From an uncultured Methylophilaceae bacterium (GTDB lineage Bacteria; Pseudomonadota; Gammaproteobacteria; Burkholderiales; Methylophilaceae), in NCBI GenBank assembly GCA_903863255.1, contig CAIPBJ010000034.1, forward strand, positions 61,087-125,086: DNA of 64,000 bases, read 5' to 3'. The notes under the pieces were generated by a model, which saw nothing but the letters and a program-made list of their open reading frames with translations, did not search any database and was not told where the DNA came from. Positions within the stretch are counted from its first letter, which is position 1, and the number at the start of each line of letters is the position of its first letter. Both the position numbers and the translations under genes were made by a program. This document shows, in pieces, positions 54,485 through 63,947 of this stretch.

Positions 54485-57076
54485 CTAGACGCTAATTGCT
54501 TTACCTATATTGACCTTTCCCCAAATGGTTTCCGCAGACAGTATCGTTAACATTCGTCCTTGTTCGTTAACTCCAGTCAGCCTGGTCACTCCTACGGCAA
54601 GATTGGTTGAAGCACCTGAGAAAATGTTGGATATGGGTTCGATTTTTTTAGGGTCTATAGCTGGGATCTCCCCTAATGCCGAAACTAGGATTCCAAATTG
54701 CGGTGACGAATTGGTGGATTCCAAAACAATGATCTGTTGATTCAAAATGTTGGATTTATTTTCCGAGCCAATTAATTTTGACATGTTGATGATTGGAATA
54801 ACACTGCCTTTGAAGTTTAATATTCCTAGAAGGAGTGGTGAACTGTCTGGAATTGACCTTATGTTAACCGGTTCAGTAGCTTCTATTACTTGACTTGCTG
54901 GGATTCCGAACCACTCATTCGAAACATAAAATGTAGCGTACTCTTTTGAATCGCTGTTATTTGAGTTAACCGTACTTGGCTTGAATTGATTTTGTTGTAA
55001 GGCTTTGTCAGCTTCAATTAAGGTGTCAATTTCTTTTGCATTGCCTAAAGGAATGAATATCAGTCCGATAATGTGGTTTTTGTAAGAATCTTCCTCGCCT
55101 TTGTATTCACGATAACCATTTGATGCGCATGCCCCAACAGCATAATAAAGCCCATCAAAAACCGCGATATCAAAGGAATTCTCGCCAGGGGCGAGTTTGC
55201 ATAGATCTGGATGGATCTTGAATTCAGCTCCTATTTCGAAATAATCGTGAGTGGAGGAAATAATCTTTAAATCACCGTCTACGTAAAGTGTAAAACTTCC
55301 AGGAATGGGTTTGCCTAAAGTATCTCTTGGTAAAGCATCATTGAGCATGGCAGCGAATTGAGGTTCACTATCAAATACGATACCGATTCCACCTACAATG
55401 GAGGAGTTGTCTTCAGTACGAATGGCAGCAGCGTATATGTAGGTTGCCCTGTCCTTGTATAGTGGCGTCTTTTCAAATTTAGATACGGTATATTCCTGGC
55501 TCGAAGAGAAGCTTCTTACTTTGGTAACCCAATCGCTCTCGATTACCGTATTTATGCAATCTCGATACGATGGATTTGAAACCGCGATTATTTTTCCCTG
55601 CCGATCGAATATGACCAAGTTGTCATAAACGGTATATAGGCCATTTATATAACTCAATATCTTTTCAAGGGCGTTGATGTCTGAATTTGATCTTTGTGAC
55701 TTAGAAAGGATTTTTCTGAATGTTGATGTCAGTGCCCACCACCTGCAATCGTTTGCTCGTTCATAGAGGTTCCTATCCATGATGTCTACGGCAAGGAAAG
55801 CAAAGAAACTTGAGTTCTCGAGCATCGTGGAGACTACGGTTTGATAAAGTTCAGAGACACTCTTTTCGATCAGGCTTTGGGTTTTAAATCCCGTGTTGCT
55901 GATTTCCCAAAGCAAAATCTTTGAGAAATTATTTTGATGAATGTCAGTATTTCTGTTTTGCCAAATATTTCCATTCCAGACTGACTGGTTTAACTTACTC
56001 TGAATGATGCCAGCATTTTTTGGAATGCTTAGAAGACTATGTGAGAAAAGCAGTGGGCTCCTCATCACTTTATTAAGAAGATTTGGATTGATGCGACCGA
56101 TAATACCTGCAATTTCCTCATCAAAAGCATGTTCCAATGGGACCATTGCATGCCCCATCCAATCGGGTCCCATGTAGCCTTGGTATCCATGCGTGTTCTT
56201 TGTAACCGTAATGTATTCTCGCCCTGCGAATCTGGCAAGAATCCAGTCATCTCCATTATCAGTAATTTCTAATTTGGCATTCAGAGGGATTTGGTATTTG
56301 TCGCTGCTTGCAATTACCTGGCAATGTTTATCAAGCAAGACGCCTATAACCCAGCTGTTCTTTGCAATAAGATTCTCAAATACCCCTTCCATTTCGTTCT
56401 CAAGCCTGAAACACAAGCAAAGAACGCCGACCGCTTGCGTACTTTCTGCGGGGGTGACTCGATACGCATAAATTAGACTCTTATCTTCATTCGGAAGAAG
56501 ATCGGACTTTCTATAGATTTCCACATATCCAGATGTGGTATTGATTGATTCATTGATTAACTCGTCATTTGAGTGAGTGACCGGATTTTCCTCATCAAGT
56601 TGAAGTAAGATGGTTCCATTGGTATCCAATAGGATGATGTTTGAATAAACCGAATATTTTTTAACATATTCTTTAAATCGAATCGTGAGATTGTCGCGGT
56701 CTAATTCGGTTAATTCATTTTTATGATGCCTTGAAAGAAAAAGTCTGACATCGTCGTCAGTAGCTAAAAAGCCAATATCCGCTGTTCTTTCGAAAAGATT
56801 CCTGACAACAATATCCACGATTACTTGGGCTTTTGCTGTTAATGCACTGGCACATTTATTAAGGGTTTCTTTTGAAAGTTCTTTCAATACGTTTGCAGTG
56901 ACGTCATTAAAGGCCAGTCGAGTGCCTGACATGTCTGTACCGGTGCCAGATAACTGTGCAAGGAGAGATAAGTTGTCCCATACTGACTGCAATTGAAAAA
57001 TAGCTTCACTATAATGGTGAAGGCCTGACATGTGCTTGTCCATGCGGGTCAGGGTGGGTGCGTGGTCTATTGCCAT
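54485..57076 (-). CDS. Soluble double-Cache/CheW protein
   Basis: 863-residue protein with three parts. Two Cache-like (PDC) sensor regions occupy about residues 70-340 and 425-690. They open with related helical motifs, NLFERTADIGFLATD and NLYERANDCRWWALT, and contain strand pairs such as VYSNIILLDTNGTILLQ and VYDNLVIFDRQGKIIAVS. A CheW domain follows at about 713-855 (FYVSNEWFGIPASQVIEATEP and GILNFKGSVIPIINMSKL). I see no signal peptide or membrane segment, unlike normal Cache receptors. No flagellar or other chemotaxis gene is nearby. It likely links a small-molecule signal to a CheA kinase encoded elsewhere; the ligand is unknown. Confidence 0.82.
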   Translation of the reverse strand: MAIDHAPTLTRMDKHMSGLHHYSEAIFQLQSVWDNLSLLAQLSGTGTDMSGTRLAFNDVTANVLKELSKETLNKCASALTAKAQVIVDIVVRNLFERTADIGFLATDDDVRLFLSRHHKNELTELDRDNLTIRFKEYVKKYSVYSNIILLDTNGTILLQLDEENPVTHSNDELINESINTTSGYVEIYRKSDLLPNEDKSLIYAYRVTPAESTQAVGVLCLCFRLENEMEGVFENLIAKNSWVIGVLLDKHCQVIASSDKYQIPLNAKLEITDNGDDWILARFAGREYITVTKNTHGYQGYMGPDWMGHAMVPLEHAFDEEIAGIIGRINPNLLNKVMRSPLLFSHSLLSIPKNAGIIQSKLNQSVWNGNIWQNRNTDIHQNNFSKILLWEISNTGFKTQSLIEKSVSELYQTVVSTMLENSSFFAFLAVDIMDRNLYERANDCRWWALTSTFRKILSKSQRSNSDINALEKILSYINGLYTVYDNLVIFDRQGKIIAVSNPSYRDCINTVIESDWVTKVRSFSSSQEYTVSKFEKTPLYKDRATYIYAAAIRTEDNSSIVGGIGIVFDSEPQFAAMLNDALPRDTLGKPIPGSFTLYVDGDLKIISSTHDYFEIGAEFKIHPDLCKLAPGENSFDIAVFDGLYYAVGACASNGYREYKGEEDSYKNHIIGLIFIPLGNAKEIDTLIEADKALQQNQFKPSTVNSNNSDSKEYATFYVSNEWFGIPASQVIEATEPVNIRSIPDSSPLLLGILNFKGSVIPIINMSKLIGSENKSNILNQQIIVLESTNSSPQFGILVSALGEIPAIDPKKIEPISNIFSGASTNLAVGVTRLTGVNEQGRMLTILSAETIWGKVNIGKAISV

Positions 57077-57322
57077 TCCTAATTTTCCTTTTTAACTTTT
57101 TATTATCAAATTAATTGCATGCAAATTTAATGCCCAACGATTTGCCTGATAGGAACAATAATTTCTTTTCGTTCATTTCTAAACTTCAAATATCATTGAA
57201 ATAGTCTGCCAATTTATTCGATTGGTGCGCATTCAGTATTTTTAGGTTAAAAAAATGGAACAATAGTCAACCTAGCAGGCTTTGTTATACTATGAGTTAT
57301 TTATCGGATATTAATAGGATCT

Positions 57323-58105
57323 ATGGCTGAATCTCCGCTTCGATTTCGTCGTAAACAGGTACATGCCCAGCTTGGTTTGCGTGAGCGTGGGATCTATTTA
57401 TTACCCAATTTGTTCACTACAGCTGCTTTGTTTGCTGGTTTTTTTGCAATCGTTCAGGCTATGAATGGATTTTATGAACAGTCAGCGGTGGCTATCTTTA
57501 TTGCGATGGTTATGGATGGCCTGGATGGCAGGGTTGCAAGGATGACCAATACCCAGAGCGCCTTTGGTGCTGAGTATGACAGCCTTTCCGATATGGTTTC
57601 CTTTGGGGTTGCGCCCTCGCTCGTAATATATGTTTGGGCTTTAAAACCAATGGGTAAGCTTGGGTGGATAGCTGCATTCATTTACTGTTCTTGCGCTGCA
57701 TTAAGGCTAGCAAGATTCAATACCAAGTTGGATGAAAGCGATAAGCGTTATTTTCAAGGGTTGCCTAGCCCGGCCGCGGCCGCTCTGCTAGCAGGGTTGG
57801 TATGGGTCTCCTATGATAATGGCGTCGCAGGTAACGAAATATTCTTCTCCTGGATGAAAATGAAATGGGTTGCCTGGTCAGTTACTTTATTTGCTGGATT
57901 CTCTATGGTCAGCGACCTTAGATATTACAGTGGTAAAGATATCAATTTAAGAAGTAGCGTTCCATTTGTTGTGATCCTATTAATCATGCTTTCTTTCGTT
58001 CTTATATCCTACAGCCCACCAGAGGTGCTATTTTTCGTTTCCCTCGCATACGGTTTGTCAGGCTATGTGCTATGGTTAAGTAACCGATTAAAGCAATCAA
58101 ATTAA
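57323..58105 (+). CDS. pssA: CDP-diacylglycerol-serine O-phosphatidyltransferase
   Basis: Makes phosphatidylserine, the precursor of phosphatidylethanolamine. The 260-residue protein has about seven membrane segments. The CDP-alcohol transferase motif DGxxARx8Gx3Dx3D is present as DGRVAR...G...D...D (about residues 73-95). It is the type II (membrane) form. A TATACT -10 candidate lies at 57286-57291. Position before leuA is a betaproteobacterial feature of the ilv-pssA-leuA region; the ilv genes are not in this window. Confidence 0.95.
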   Translation: MAESPLRFRRKQVHAQLGLRERGIYLLPNLFTTAALFAGFFAIVQAMNGFYEQSAVAIFIAMVMDGLDGRVARMTNTQSAFGAEYDSLSDMVSFGVAPSLVIYVWALKPMGKLGWIAAFIYCSCAALRLARFNTKLDESDKRYFQGLPSPAAAALLAGLVWVSYDNGVAGNEIFFSWMKMKWVAWSVTLFAGFSMVSDLRYYSGKDINLRSSVPFVVILLIMLSFVLISYSPPEVLFFVSLAYGLSGYVLWLSNRLKQSN

Positions 58106-58152
58106 TGGTTTTTTTTATTGCGTTGTTATCTAAAAACATTTATATTTGGCTC

Positions 58153-58239
58153 ATGGACTTAAATACCACACATCGGTTTTACCTCGAATTAGGTGACGCG
58201 TTTGCCAACGCTTCACTGCTGCTGCGCGTTGCGCGCTAA
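58153..58239 (+). CDS. Putative leucine-rich leader peptide of leuA
   Basis: 28-codon open frame in the pssA-leuA gap, ending TAA at 58237-58239. Six of 28 residues are Leu, and three Leu codons in a row (CTG CTG CTG) lie five codons before the stop (ASLLLRVAR). Start ATG has only a weak GG upstream. The 3' half can fold in alternative ways: GCGTT/AACGC at 58198-58211, AACGC with GCGTT at 58226-58230, or GCGCG/CGCGC at 58224-58236. This is the organisation of an amino-acid attenuator for leucine synthesis. No U-run follows, so the termination step is unclear. Confidence 0.55.
   Translation: MDLNTTHRFYLELGDAFANASLLLRVAR
58198..58236 (+). promoter_or_regulatory. Mutually exclusive stems over the leuA leader codons
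   Basis: Segment AACGC (58207-58211) can pair upstream with GCGTT (58198-58202) or downstream with GCGTT (58226-58230). The latter can instead join a GCGCG/CGCGC stem (58224-58236). A ribosome stalled at the CTG triplet (58216-58224) would mask the region and shift the balance. The stems are short, so this is a model only. Confidence 0.4.
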
Positions 58240-58268
58240 ATATCCCACAAAAATATCTAGAAATGCAT

Positions 58269-58295
58269 GCTGTCATTTTAAAATTGAATGACAGC
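58269..58295 (+). promoter_or_regulatory. Hairpin between the leader peptide and leuA
   Basis: Perfect 9-bp stem GCTGTCATT/AATGACAGC with a 9-nt loop, extendable by two more pairs (A-T and T-G). It lies 30 nt after the leader stop and 33 nt before the leuA start. There is no T-run after it, so an ordinary terminator is unlikely. It could be a translational or Rho-linked element, or an operator in DNA form. Confidence 0.5.
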
Positions 58296-58328
58296 GTATC
58301 CATGTAAAAAAATTTGGAAATTAGAATC

Positions 58329-59867
58329 ATGAAAAATGAACAACTTATAATATTTGATACAACTTTGCGAGATGGCGAACAAAGTCCTGGTGCAGCGATG
58401 ACGAAAGAGGAAAAGGTTCGTATAGCCCGACAGTTGGAAAGACTGGGTGTGAATGTTATTGAAGCCGGTTTCGCAGCCGCCAGTCCTGGGGACTTTGATG
58501 CCATACATGCCGTTGCAGAAGTTGTGAAGGAATCGACGGTGTGCTCCCTTGCTCGTGCTAATGAGAAGGATATACGTCGAGCCGGCGAAGCAATCAAGCC
58601 AGCAAAAATGGGTCGAATTCATACATTTATTGCCACTTCCCCTATCCATATGGTGAATAAACTCAGAATGACTCCTGACCAAGTGTTGGAAAGGGCCGTT
58701 GATGCAGTTAAGTGGGCGCTTGAATATACTGACGATGTGGAATTCTCTGCTGAGGATGCAGTTCGTTCTGATATGGACTTTTTAATTAAAGTTTTCGATG
58801 CGGTAATTGAAGCGGGGGCCAAGACAATCAATGTGCCTGACACGGTTGGCTATTCTATACCTGCCCTTTGGGGTGAGCGAATGCAACAATTGATAAGTCA
58901 AGTAAAGGACGCTAACAAGGTTATTTGGTCAACTCATTGTCATAATGACTTGGGCATGGCTGTTGCAAATTCTTTGGCAGCGGTTATGGCTGGAGCAAGA
59001 CAAGTCGAATGCACGATCAATGGCCTTGGAGAACGAGCAGGGAATGCAAGTTTGGAAGAAATCGTGATGGCAGTTAGAACCCGTAAAGATGTTTTTAAGT
59101 TGGAAACTTCAATTGATACTAATCAGATTGTACCAACTTCAAAATTGGTATCGACCATAACCGGTTATCCTGTGCAACCCAATAAAGCGGTCGTTGGTGC
59201 AAATGCGTTTGCGCATGAAAGCGGGATTCACCAGGATGGAGTGTTAAAGCATCGTGAAACGTATGAGATTATGCGTGCGGAAGACGTTGGCTGGGGTGCT
59301 AATAAGTTAACTTTAGGGAAACTATCAGGACGTAACGCCTTCAGAAGCCGTTTGACAGAGCTTGGGATCGAATTGGAGGGTGAGGAGGCTATCAATTCTG
59401 CCTTTGCCAGATTTAAAGAGTTGGCAGATAAGAAATCAGAGATTTTTGATGAGGATCTGCATGCTTTGGTTAGTGATGAATTTGTAAGCGACACCACTGA
59501 ATACTTCAGGCTTTCCTATTTGCAGGTATGTTCGCAAACAGGGGAAGTGCCGCATGCAGTGATTACGGTTCTAGATCGTGGTGTCGAAAAACGTGCAGAG
59601 GCGTATGGAGGAGGCCCGGTTGATGCAGCGTTCAAAGCAATCGAGAGCATTGTCAAAAGTGAGGCAGAGTTGCTTTTGTACTCGGTTAATAACATAACGA
59701 GTGGAACAGACGCACAAGGCGAGGTAACCGTGCGCCTTGCAAAGGGTGGAAGGATCGTAAATGGTCAAGGAGCCGATACTGACATTGTTGTTGCATCCGT
59801 TAAGGCATATCTTAACGGGTTAAACAAGTTGTGTTCAAAATCAGAACGTGCTCATCCGCAAGTTTAA
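58329..59867 (+). CDS. leuA: 2-isopropylmalate synthase
   Basis: Condenses 2-oxoisovalerate and acetyl-CoA in the first committed step of leucine synthesis. From ATG 58329 it has 512 residues; an in-frame TTG at 58314 lacks the conserved N-terminus. Motifs: [34 protein letters not shown] and the [11 protein letters not shown] segment. The C-terminal regulatory LeuA dimer domain (about 390-505) is complete, so leucine feedback is expected. A leucine-rich leader frame and a hairpin precede it. Confidence 0.97.
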   Translation: MKNEQLIIFDTTLRDGEQSPGAAMTKEEKVRIARQLERLGVNVIEAGFAAASPGDFDAIHAVAEVVKESTVCSLARANEKDIRRAGEAIKPAKMGRIHTFIATSPIHMVNKLRMTPDQVLERAVDAVKWALEYTDDVEFSAEDAVRSDMDFLIKVFDAVIEAGAKTINVPDTVGYSIPALWGERMQQLISQVKDANKVIWSTHCHNDLGMAVANSLAAVMAGARQVECTINGLGERAGNASLEEIVMAVRTRKDVFKLETSIDTNQIVPTSKLVSTITGYPVQPNKAVVGANAFAHESGIHQDGVLKHRETYEIMRAEDVGWGANKLTLGKLSGRNAFRSRLTELGIELEGEEAINSAFARFKELADKKSEIFDEDLHALVSDEFVSDTTEYFRLSYLQVCSQTGEVPHAVITVLDRGVEKRAEAYGGGPVDAAFKAIESIVKSEAELLLYSVNNITSGTDAQGEVTVRLAKGGRIVNGQGADTDIVVASVKAYLNGLNKLCSKSERAHPQV

Positions 59868-59871
59868 ATAG

Positions 59872-60753
59872 ATGGCCAAGCGTTTCTGGATTAGACAAAA
59901 TCTGTTGGTTATTGGTGCACTCCTAGCGATATACATCATCTGGGGGTCTAGCTATATAGCAATGCGTTTTGCAATCGAAAGCTATCCCCCATTCATGATG
60001 GCAGCAATTCGCTTTGGGGTTTCTGGGTTGTTGCTTTTTGTTTCGCTCATGTTGACAAATCAGAAGCCTCCTTCTATTAATGAATGGGTGGGGGCAGCAT
60101 TAGTTGGTTTTTTTCTTCTAGTGCTAGGCAATGCTCTCGTTGCTTATGCTGAACTTAAGGTTTCAAGTTCGTTTGCTGCACTTGCCGTGGCAACAGTGCC
60201 AATCTGGATGGCACTATTCGGACTGTTGTGGAATGAAAAACCAACTAGGCTGGAATGGGCAGGCATCGCTATTGGAACGGTTGGTATCATACTTCTCAAT
60301 TTCGGAAATCCAATTCATGCTACTTTTCTTACGGGGTCGCTAGTCTTTGTTGCGGCTGCCAGCTGGGCGTTAGGCTCTATCCTCATTAAGCGTGTTCCGA
60401 TGCCAAGGGGGTCGATGGCAAGCGCTGCCCAAATGCTGATGGGTGGCATAATTCTTTCAATTGTCAGTATCCTTCAAGGTGAAAAATGGCCAATCAATCC
60501 TTCGATGAGATCCATTCTGTCCTTGGGCTATCTAATTGTTTTTGCTTCATTAATTGCATATAGCGCTTACATGTTCTTGTTAACTAGGGTGAGGCCATTT
60601 TTGGCTACGAGTAATACTTATGTTAATCCAGTGGTTGCAATGATACTGGGGGTGTCCATAGGAAACGAAAGAGTCACTCCTCTTGAATACATGGCCTTAG
60701 GCATAATAATTGTTGGTGTCGTTTTGATTTTGTCATTTGAAAATAGAAGTTAA
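59872..60753 (+). CDS. EamA-family exporter, YedA-like
   Basis: 293-residue inner-membrane protein with ten hydrophobic segments in two EamA repeats (about 12-145 and 155-290). The opening IYIIWGSSYIAMRFAIESYPPFMMAAIRF is YedA-like. Such proteins export amino acids or other metabolites. The ATG begins 4 bp after the leuA stop, so co-transcription is possible. Substrate unknown; branched-chain metabolites would be a guess from position. Confidence 0.87.
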   Translation: MAKRFWIRQNLLVIGALLAIYIIWGSSYIAMRFAIESYPPFMMAAIRFGVSGLLLFVSLMLTNQKPPSINEWVGAALVGFFLLVLGNALVAYAELKVSSSFAALAVATVPIWMALFGLLWNEKPTRLEWAGIAIGTVGIILLNFGNPIHATFLTGSLVFVAAASWALGSILIKRVPMPRGSMASAAQMLMGGIILSIVSILQGEKWPINPSMRSILSLGYLIVFASLIAYSAYMFLLTRVRPFLATSNTYVNPVVAMILGVSIGNERVTPLEYMALGIIIVGVVLILSFENRS

Positions 60754-60776
60754 CCTAAACGTTTCGGAGAGATTGA

Positions 60777-61439
60777 TTGCAACTAGTTATATTCGATTTG
60801 GACAATACCTTGCTTGCTGGCGACAGCGATTACCAATGGGGTCAGTATTTAATAGAAATAGGCTTGTTAAATGGTGACGAGCATACAGCTAAGAATGAAC
60901 AGTTCTATGCGGATTATAAAATGGGCGCTCTCGATATTTATGCATTTCTTGAATTTCAACTTAAACCACTTAGCCAGCATCCACGTAAGAAACTCGATGA
61001 ATGGCATCAGCAATATATGGTTGAAAAAGTCTTGCCGATGATTACAGATAAAGCTCGCGCGTTGGTAGAAGAACATCGTTCAAAAGGTGATCTGTTATTA
61101 ATAATAACGGCAACAAATAGTTTTGTAACGCGACCCATAGCAAAAGAATTCGGAATAGACTATTTAATTGGAACCACACCAGAAGAAATTAACGGTGAAT
61201 TTACAGGTAGAGTATCCGGTACGCCAAGTTACCAAGAAGGAAAAATAACGCGTCTAAACGAATGGCTTGCATCGAGAGGACAAACGGTAGCGGACTTTGA
61301 TGCCACATGGTTTTATAGTGATTCTCATAATGACCTGCCATTGATGAAGCTTGTCGACAAGCCGGTCGCAGTTAATCCTGATCCAATTCTGGCTTCCTAC
61401 GCAGCAGCTCATGGATGGCCACAAATAGACCTGCGTTAA
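60777..61439 (+). CDS. HAD superfamily hydrolase, subfamily IB
   Basis: 220-residue cytoplasmic phosphatase. HAD motif I is FDLDNTLLAGDSD, motif II is ITATNSF, motif III lies in the YQEGKITRLNEW lysine region, and motif IV is YSDSHNDLPLM. It belongs to the SerB/HisN-like IB group; phosphoserine or histidinol phosphate are candidate substrates, not established here. The start is TTG with GGAGAGA upstream. The 3' end overlaps the convergent CcsA-like gene by 4 bp. Confidence 0.87.
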   Translation: MQLVIFDLDNTLLAGDSDYQWGQYLIEIGLLNGDEHTAKNEQFYADYKMGALDIYAFLEFQLKPLSQHPRKKLDEWHQQYMVEKVLPMITDKARALVEEHRSKGDLLLIITATNSFVTRPIAKEFGIDYLIGTTPEEINGEFTGRVSGTPSYQEGKITRLNEWLASRGQTVADFDATWFYSDSHNDLPLMKLVDKPVAVNPDPILASYAAAHGWPQIDLR

Positions 61440-62242
61440 CGGTGCAGCAGTACTTCTAGCACAAACTTGCTTCCTATATAGGCAAGAAGTAGGAGCATGA
61501 AGCCGGTTTGAGACCAGATAATTGCTTTTCGACCTCGCCAACCGTACGTATGCCGACCCCACAAAAGACCAGCGTATATTAGCCATGAGGCTATCGAAAA
61601 TACCGTTTTATGGTTTAGTTGAAGGGGCTTCCCAAAGAGTTGTTCGCTAAAGAAAATTCCGCTAATCAAGGTGAAAGTAAGCAGCACAAAACCAATTTTA
61701 GTAATTCGGAACAAAAGTGTTTCCATGGTTAGCAAAGGAGGAAAGGCAGGGAGAAGGATCGGTGAGCTCTTTTGATGCAGACTGCGTTCTGCAAGGGCCA
61801 TTAGAAGGGTATGCAAGGCTGCAAAGGTAAATAAACTGTATGCTATCAATGCAATCACAATATGCAGGACAAAAAGAGGTTGTAAGGGATTCTGAATATA
61901 ATGTTCGGTGTGATTGAACATTTCAAGCGCAACGAAGAAAGCAGTAGGAGGCAGAACAAAAGCCTGCAGGCTGTCTAGCTCATGCTTGAAATCGGCTAAC
62001 CAGTAAATAAGTACTGTTAACCAGAAAATTGCAGAAAGGGCTATAAACACCCCAAAATTGAATCCACCATTTGAAATGCTGTTGAATAAGAGATACCCAT
62101 GGATTAAAAGGGCTAATCCAATCATCGTAGTATGCAGTTTCAGGTTGTTTGACGAAGGCTCGATTTTTGATGTTCGCCAATAGTCTAATGCAACTGCAAG
62201 ATAAATAAAAATGACGACTAAGTGAGGAATGAAGGCTTTCAT
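61436..62242 (-). CDS. CcsA-domain cytochrome c assembly-like protein (YpjD type)
   Basis: 268-residue inner-membrane protein with about eight hydrophobic segments. The C-terminal part (about 120-265) matches the CcsA/CcmC-type domain, with conserved histidines in LNHKTVFSIASWLIYAGLLWGRHTYGWRGRKA. YpjD-type proteins stand next to ffh in many proteobacteria, as here, and their role is not defined. No WWD-like tryptophan motif typical of heme handlers is clear. Confidence 0.87.
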   Translation of the reverse strand: MKAFIPHLVVIFIYLAVALDYWRTSKIEPSSNNLKLHTTMIGLALLIHGYLLFNSISNGGFNFGVFIALSAIFWLTVLIYWLADFKHELDSLQAFVLPPTAFFVALEMFNHTEHYIQNPLQPLFVLHIVIALIAYSLFTFAALHTLLMALAERSLHQKSSPILLPAFPPLLTMETLLFRITKIGFVLLTFTLISGIFFSEQLFGKPLQLNHKTVFSIASWLIYAGLLWGRHTYGWRGRKAIIWSQTGFMLLLLAYIGSKFVLEVLLHR

Positions 62243-62326
62243 GGCATCTTAATGTGATAGTTTAAAGTTATAAATGTTGATAATATCATGCGAGTATCAA
62301 ACTGATTAATGATTGGTAAATAGAAT

Positions 62327-63679
62327 ATGTTAGAAAATTTAACTGGGCGTCTTCAAAGCGTATTAAAAACCTTAAGAGGACAAGCGCGCCTAACAGAAGC
62401 TAATATTGCCGATGCAATGCGTGAAGTGAGAATGGCTTTATTAGAGGCGGACGTTGCTCTTCCCGTTGTCAAGGATTTTATAGCACAAGTCAAACTTCGT
62501 GCGCAAGGTAGAGAAGTTATTCAAAGTTTGACGCCTGGGCAGGCAGTAATACAAGTTGTACATGAAGAGCTGACTGCCTTGATGGGTAAGGAAAATGTAA
62601 CGCTTAACCTTTCAACTGTCCCTCCAGCCGTAATCTTGATGGCCGGTTTGCAAGGGTCGGGTAAGACAACAACTTCAGCCAAGCTGGCGAAGTTGTTAAA
62701 GGAACAAAAGAAGAAAGTACTGTTGGTTAGTGCCGACGTTTACCGTCCAGCTGCAATTGATCAGCTACGAACTTTGGCTAGAACGTTAGAGATTGATTTT
62801 TTTCAATCCGATATCAGCCAAAAACCAGCATTGATAGCCGGTGATTCCTTGGATTTTGCTAAGCGTGGGTATTATGACGTGGTCATATTTGACACGGCAG
62901 GCCGACTGGGAATTGACGAAGAGATGATGGCCGAAATTAAAGAGCTTCATACGATACTGAAACCAATCGAGACTTTATTCGTTGTCGATGCCATGCAAGG
63001 TCAGGATGCAGTAAACACTGCTCGTTCATTCAATGATGTCTTGCCTTTGACAGGGATCGTTCTAACGAAAATGGATGGCGATTCCAGAGGTGGTGCTGCC
63101 CTGTCTGTCCGGCATGTCACTGGTAAGCCTATAAAATTCGTTGGGGTGAGCGAAAAAGTTGATGGGCTTGAACCATTCTATCCTGAGCGGATGGCTTCCC
63201 GAATACTTGGAATGGGGGATGTGCTTTCTCTCATTGAACAAGCCCAGAAAAACGTCGATTTGGCAGAAGCACAAAAAGTTGCTGAAAAACTCAAGTCTGG
63301 AAAAGGTTTTGATCTAAATGATTTCAAGAGTCAAATGCAACAGATGCGTAAAATGGGCGGGGTTGGTGCACTTATGGACAAGATGCCTACTCAGATGAGC
63401 GGTATGGCTGGCAAGATGAATAGTGAGGATGCTGAAAAATCTTTGAGGAGAATCGAGGGGATCATCAACTCAATGACTCCGCTTGAGCGAAGTAGACCCG
63501 ATATAATTAAAGCCACTCGTAAAAGAAGAATTGCTGCGGGTTCCGGAGTCCAGGTGCAGGATGTGAATCGCCTTCTCAACCAATTTGAAGAAATACAAAA
63601 GATGATGAAAATGTTCTCAAAAGGTGGGATGGGTAAATTTATGCGGGCAATGCAGGGAAGATTTCCAGGGGTAGGCTAG
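62327..63679 (+). CDS. ffh: Signal recognition particle protein Ffh
   Basis: GTPase that guides inner-membrane proteins to SecYEG together with 4.5S RNA and FtsY. The 450-residue protein has the N domain (about 1-90), G domain with GLQGSGKTTTSAKLA, DTAGRL and TKMDG (about 95-295), and a methionine-rich M domain (about 325-440) for signal peptide and RNA binding. It is divergent from the CcsA-like gene. Confidence 0.98.
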   Translation: MLENLTGRLQSVLKTLRGQARLTEANIADAMREVRMALLEADVALPVVKDFIAQVKLRAQGREVIQSLTPGQAVIQVVHEELTALMGKENVTLNLSTVPPAVILMAGLQGSGKTTTSAKLAKLLKEQKKKVLLVSADVYRPAAIDQLRTLARTLEIDFFQSDISQKPALIAGDSLDFAKRGYYDVVIFDTAGRLGIDEEMMAEIKELHTILKPIETLFVVDAMQGQDAVNTARSFNDVLPLTGIVLTKMDGDSRGGAALSVRHVTGKPIKFVGVSEKVDGLEPFYPERMASRILGMGDVLSLIEQAQKNVDLAEAQKVAEKLKSGKGFDLNDFKSQMQQMRKMGGVGALMDKMPTQMSGMAGKMNSEDAEKSLRRIEGIINSMTPLERSRPDIIKATRKRRIAAGSGVQVQDVNRLLNQFEEIQKMMKMFSKGGMGKFMRAMQGRFPGVG

Positions 63680-63730
63680 AATCTTTATCTAGACTTGTTC
63701 ATAATTTTTTAATAAATCAACAATGCCAGG

Positions 63731-63759
63731 TTGACGTCGACTCTCAATTTAAGGATAAT
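63731..63759 (+). promoter_or_regulatory. Stable-RNA type promoter for tRNA-Lys
   Basis: TTGACG (63731-63736), 17-bp spacer, GATAAT (63754-63759), followed by the GC-rich discriminator GCGCC at 63761-63765. Near-consensus boxes and such a discriminator are typical of stringently controlled tRNA/rRNA promoters. Confidence 0.75.
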
Positions 63760-63800
63760 TGCGCCCTTTCGATTAGATAGCAACGACTGAATCTGATCAT

Positions 63801-63876
63801 GGGTTGTTAGCTCAGCTGGTAGAGCAGCGGACTTTTAATCCGTTTGTCGTGGGTTCGATCCCCGCACAGCCCACCA
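63801..63876 (+). tRNA. tRNA-Lys (anticodon TTT)
   Basis: 76-nt tRNA with encoded CCA end. The acceptor stem GGGTTGT/ACAGCCC pairs fully with one G-T wobble. It has a D-arm (GCTCAGCTGGTAGAGC), an anticodon loop CTTTTAA in a GCGGA/TCCGT-type stem, and a T-arm with GTTCGATCC. Anticodon TTT reads Lys codons. A strong promoter precedes it and a terminator-like hairpin follows. Confidence 0.97.
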
Positions 63877-63882
63877 ATACCA

Positions 63883-63920
63883 GCGCGGCTTAACGGAAGT
63901 TAAGCCGCGCTATTTATTTC
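63883..63920 (+). terminator. Terminator after tRNA-Lys
   Basis: GCGCGGCTTAAC and GTTAAGCCGCGC form a perfect 12-bp stem with a GGAA tetraloop (63883-63910), followed by the moderately T-rich TATTTATTTC. Confidence 0.85.
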
Positions 63921-63947
63921 CGCAAATACCTTACTTTTCCGCAAATA
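63917..63947. repeat. Direct 12-mer repeat downstream of tRNA-Lys
   Basis: TTTCCGCAAATA occurs at 63917-63928 and 63936-63947, a 19-bp period. This is beyond the terminator stem and has no coding role. Its placement resembles integrase arm-binding sites beside a tRNA attachment site, but no integrase is visible in the window. Confidence 0.5.
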
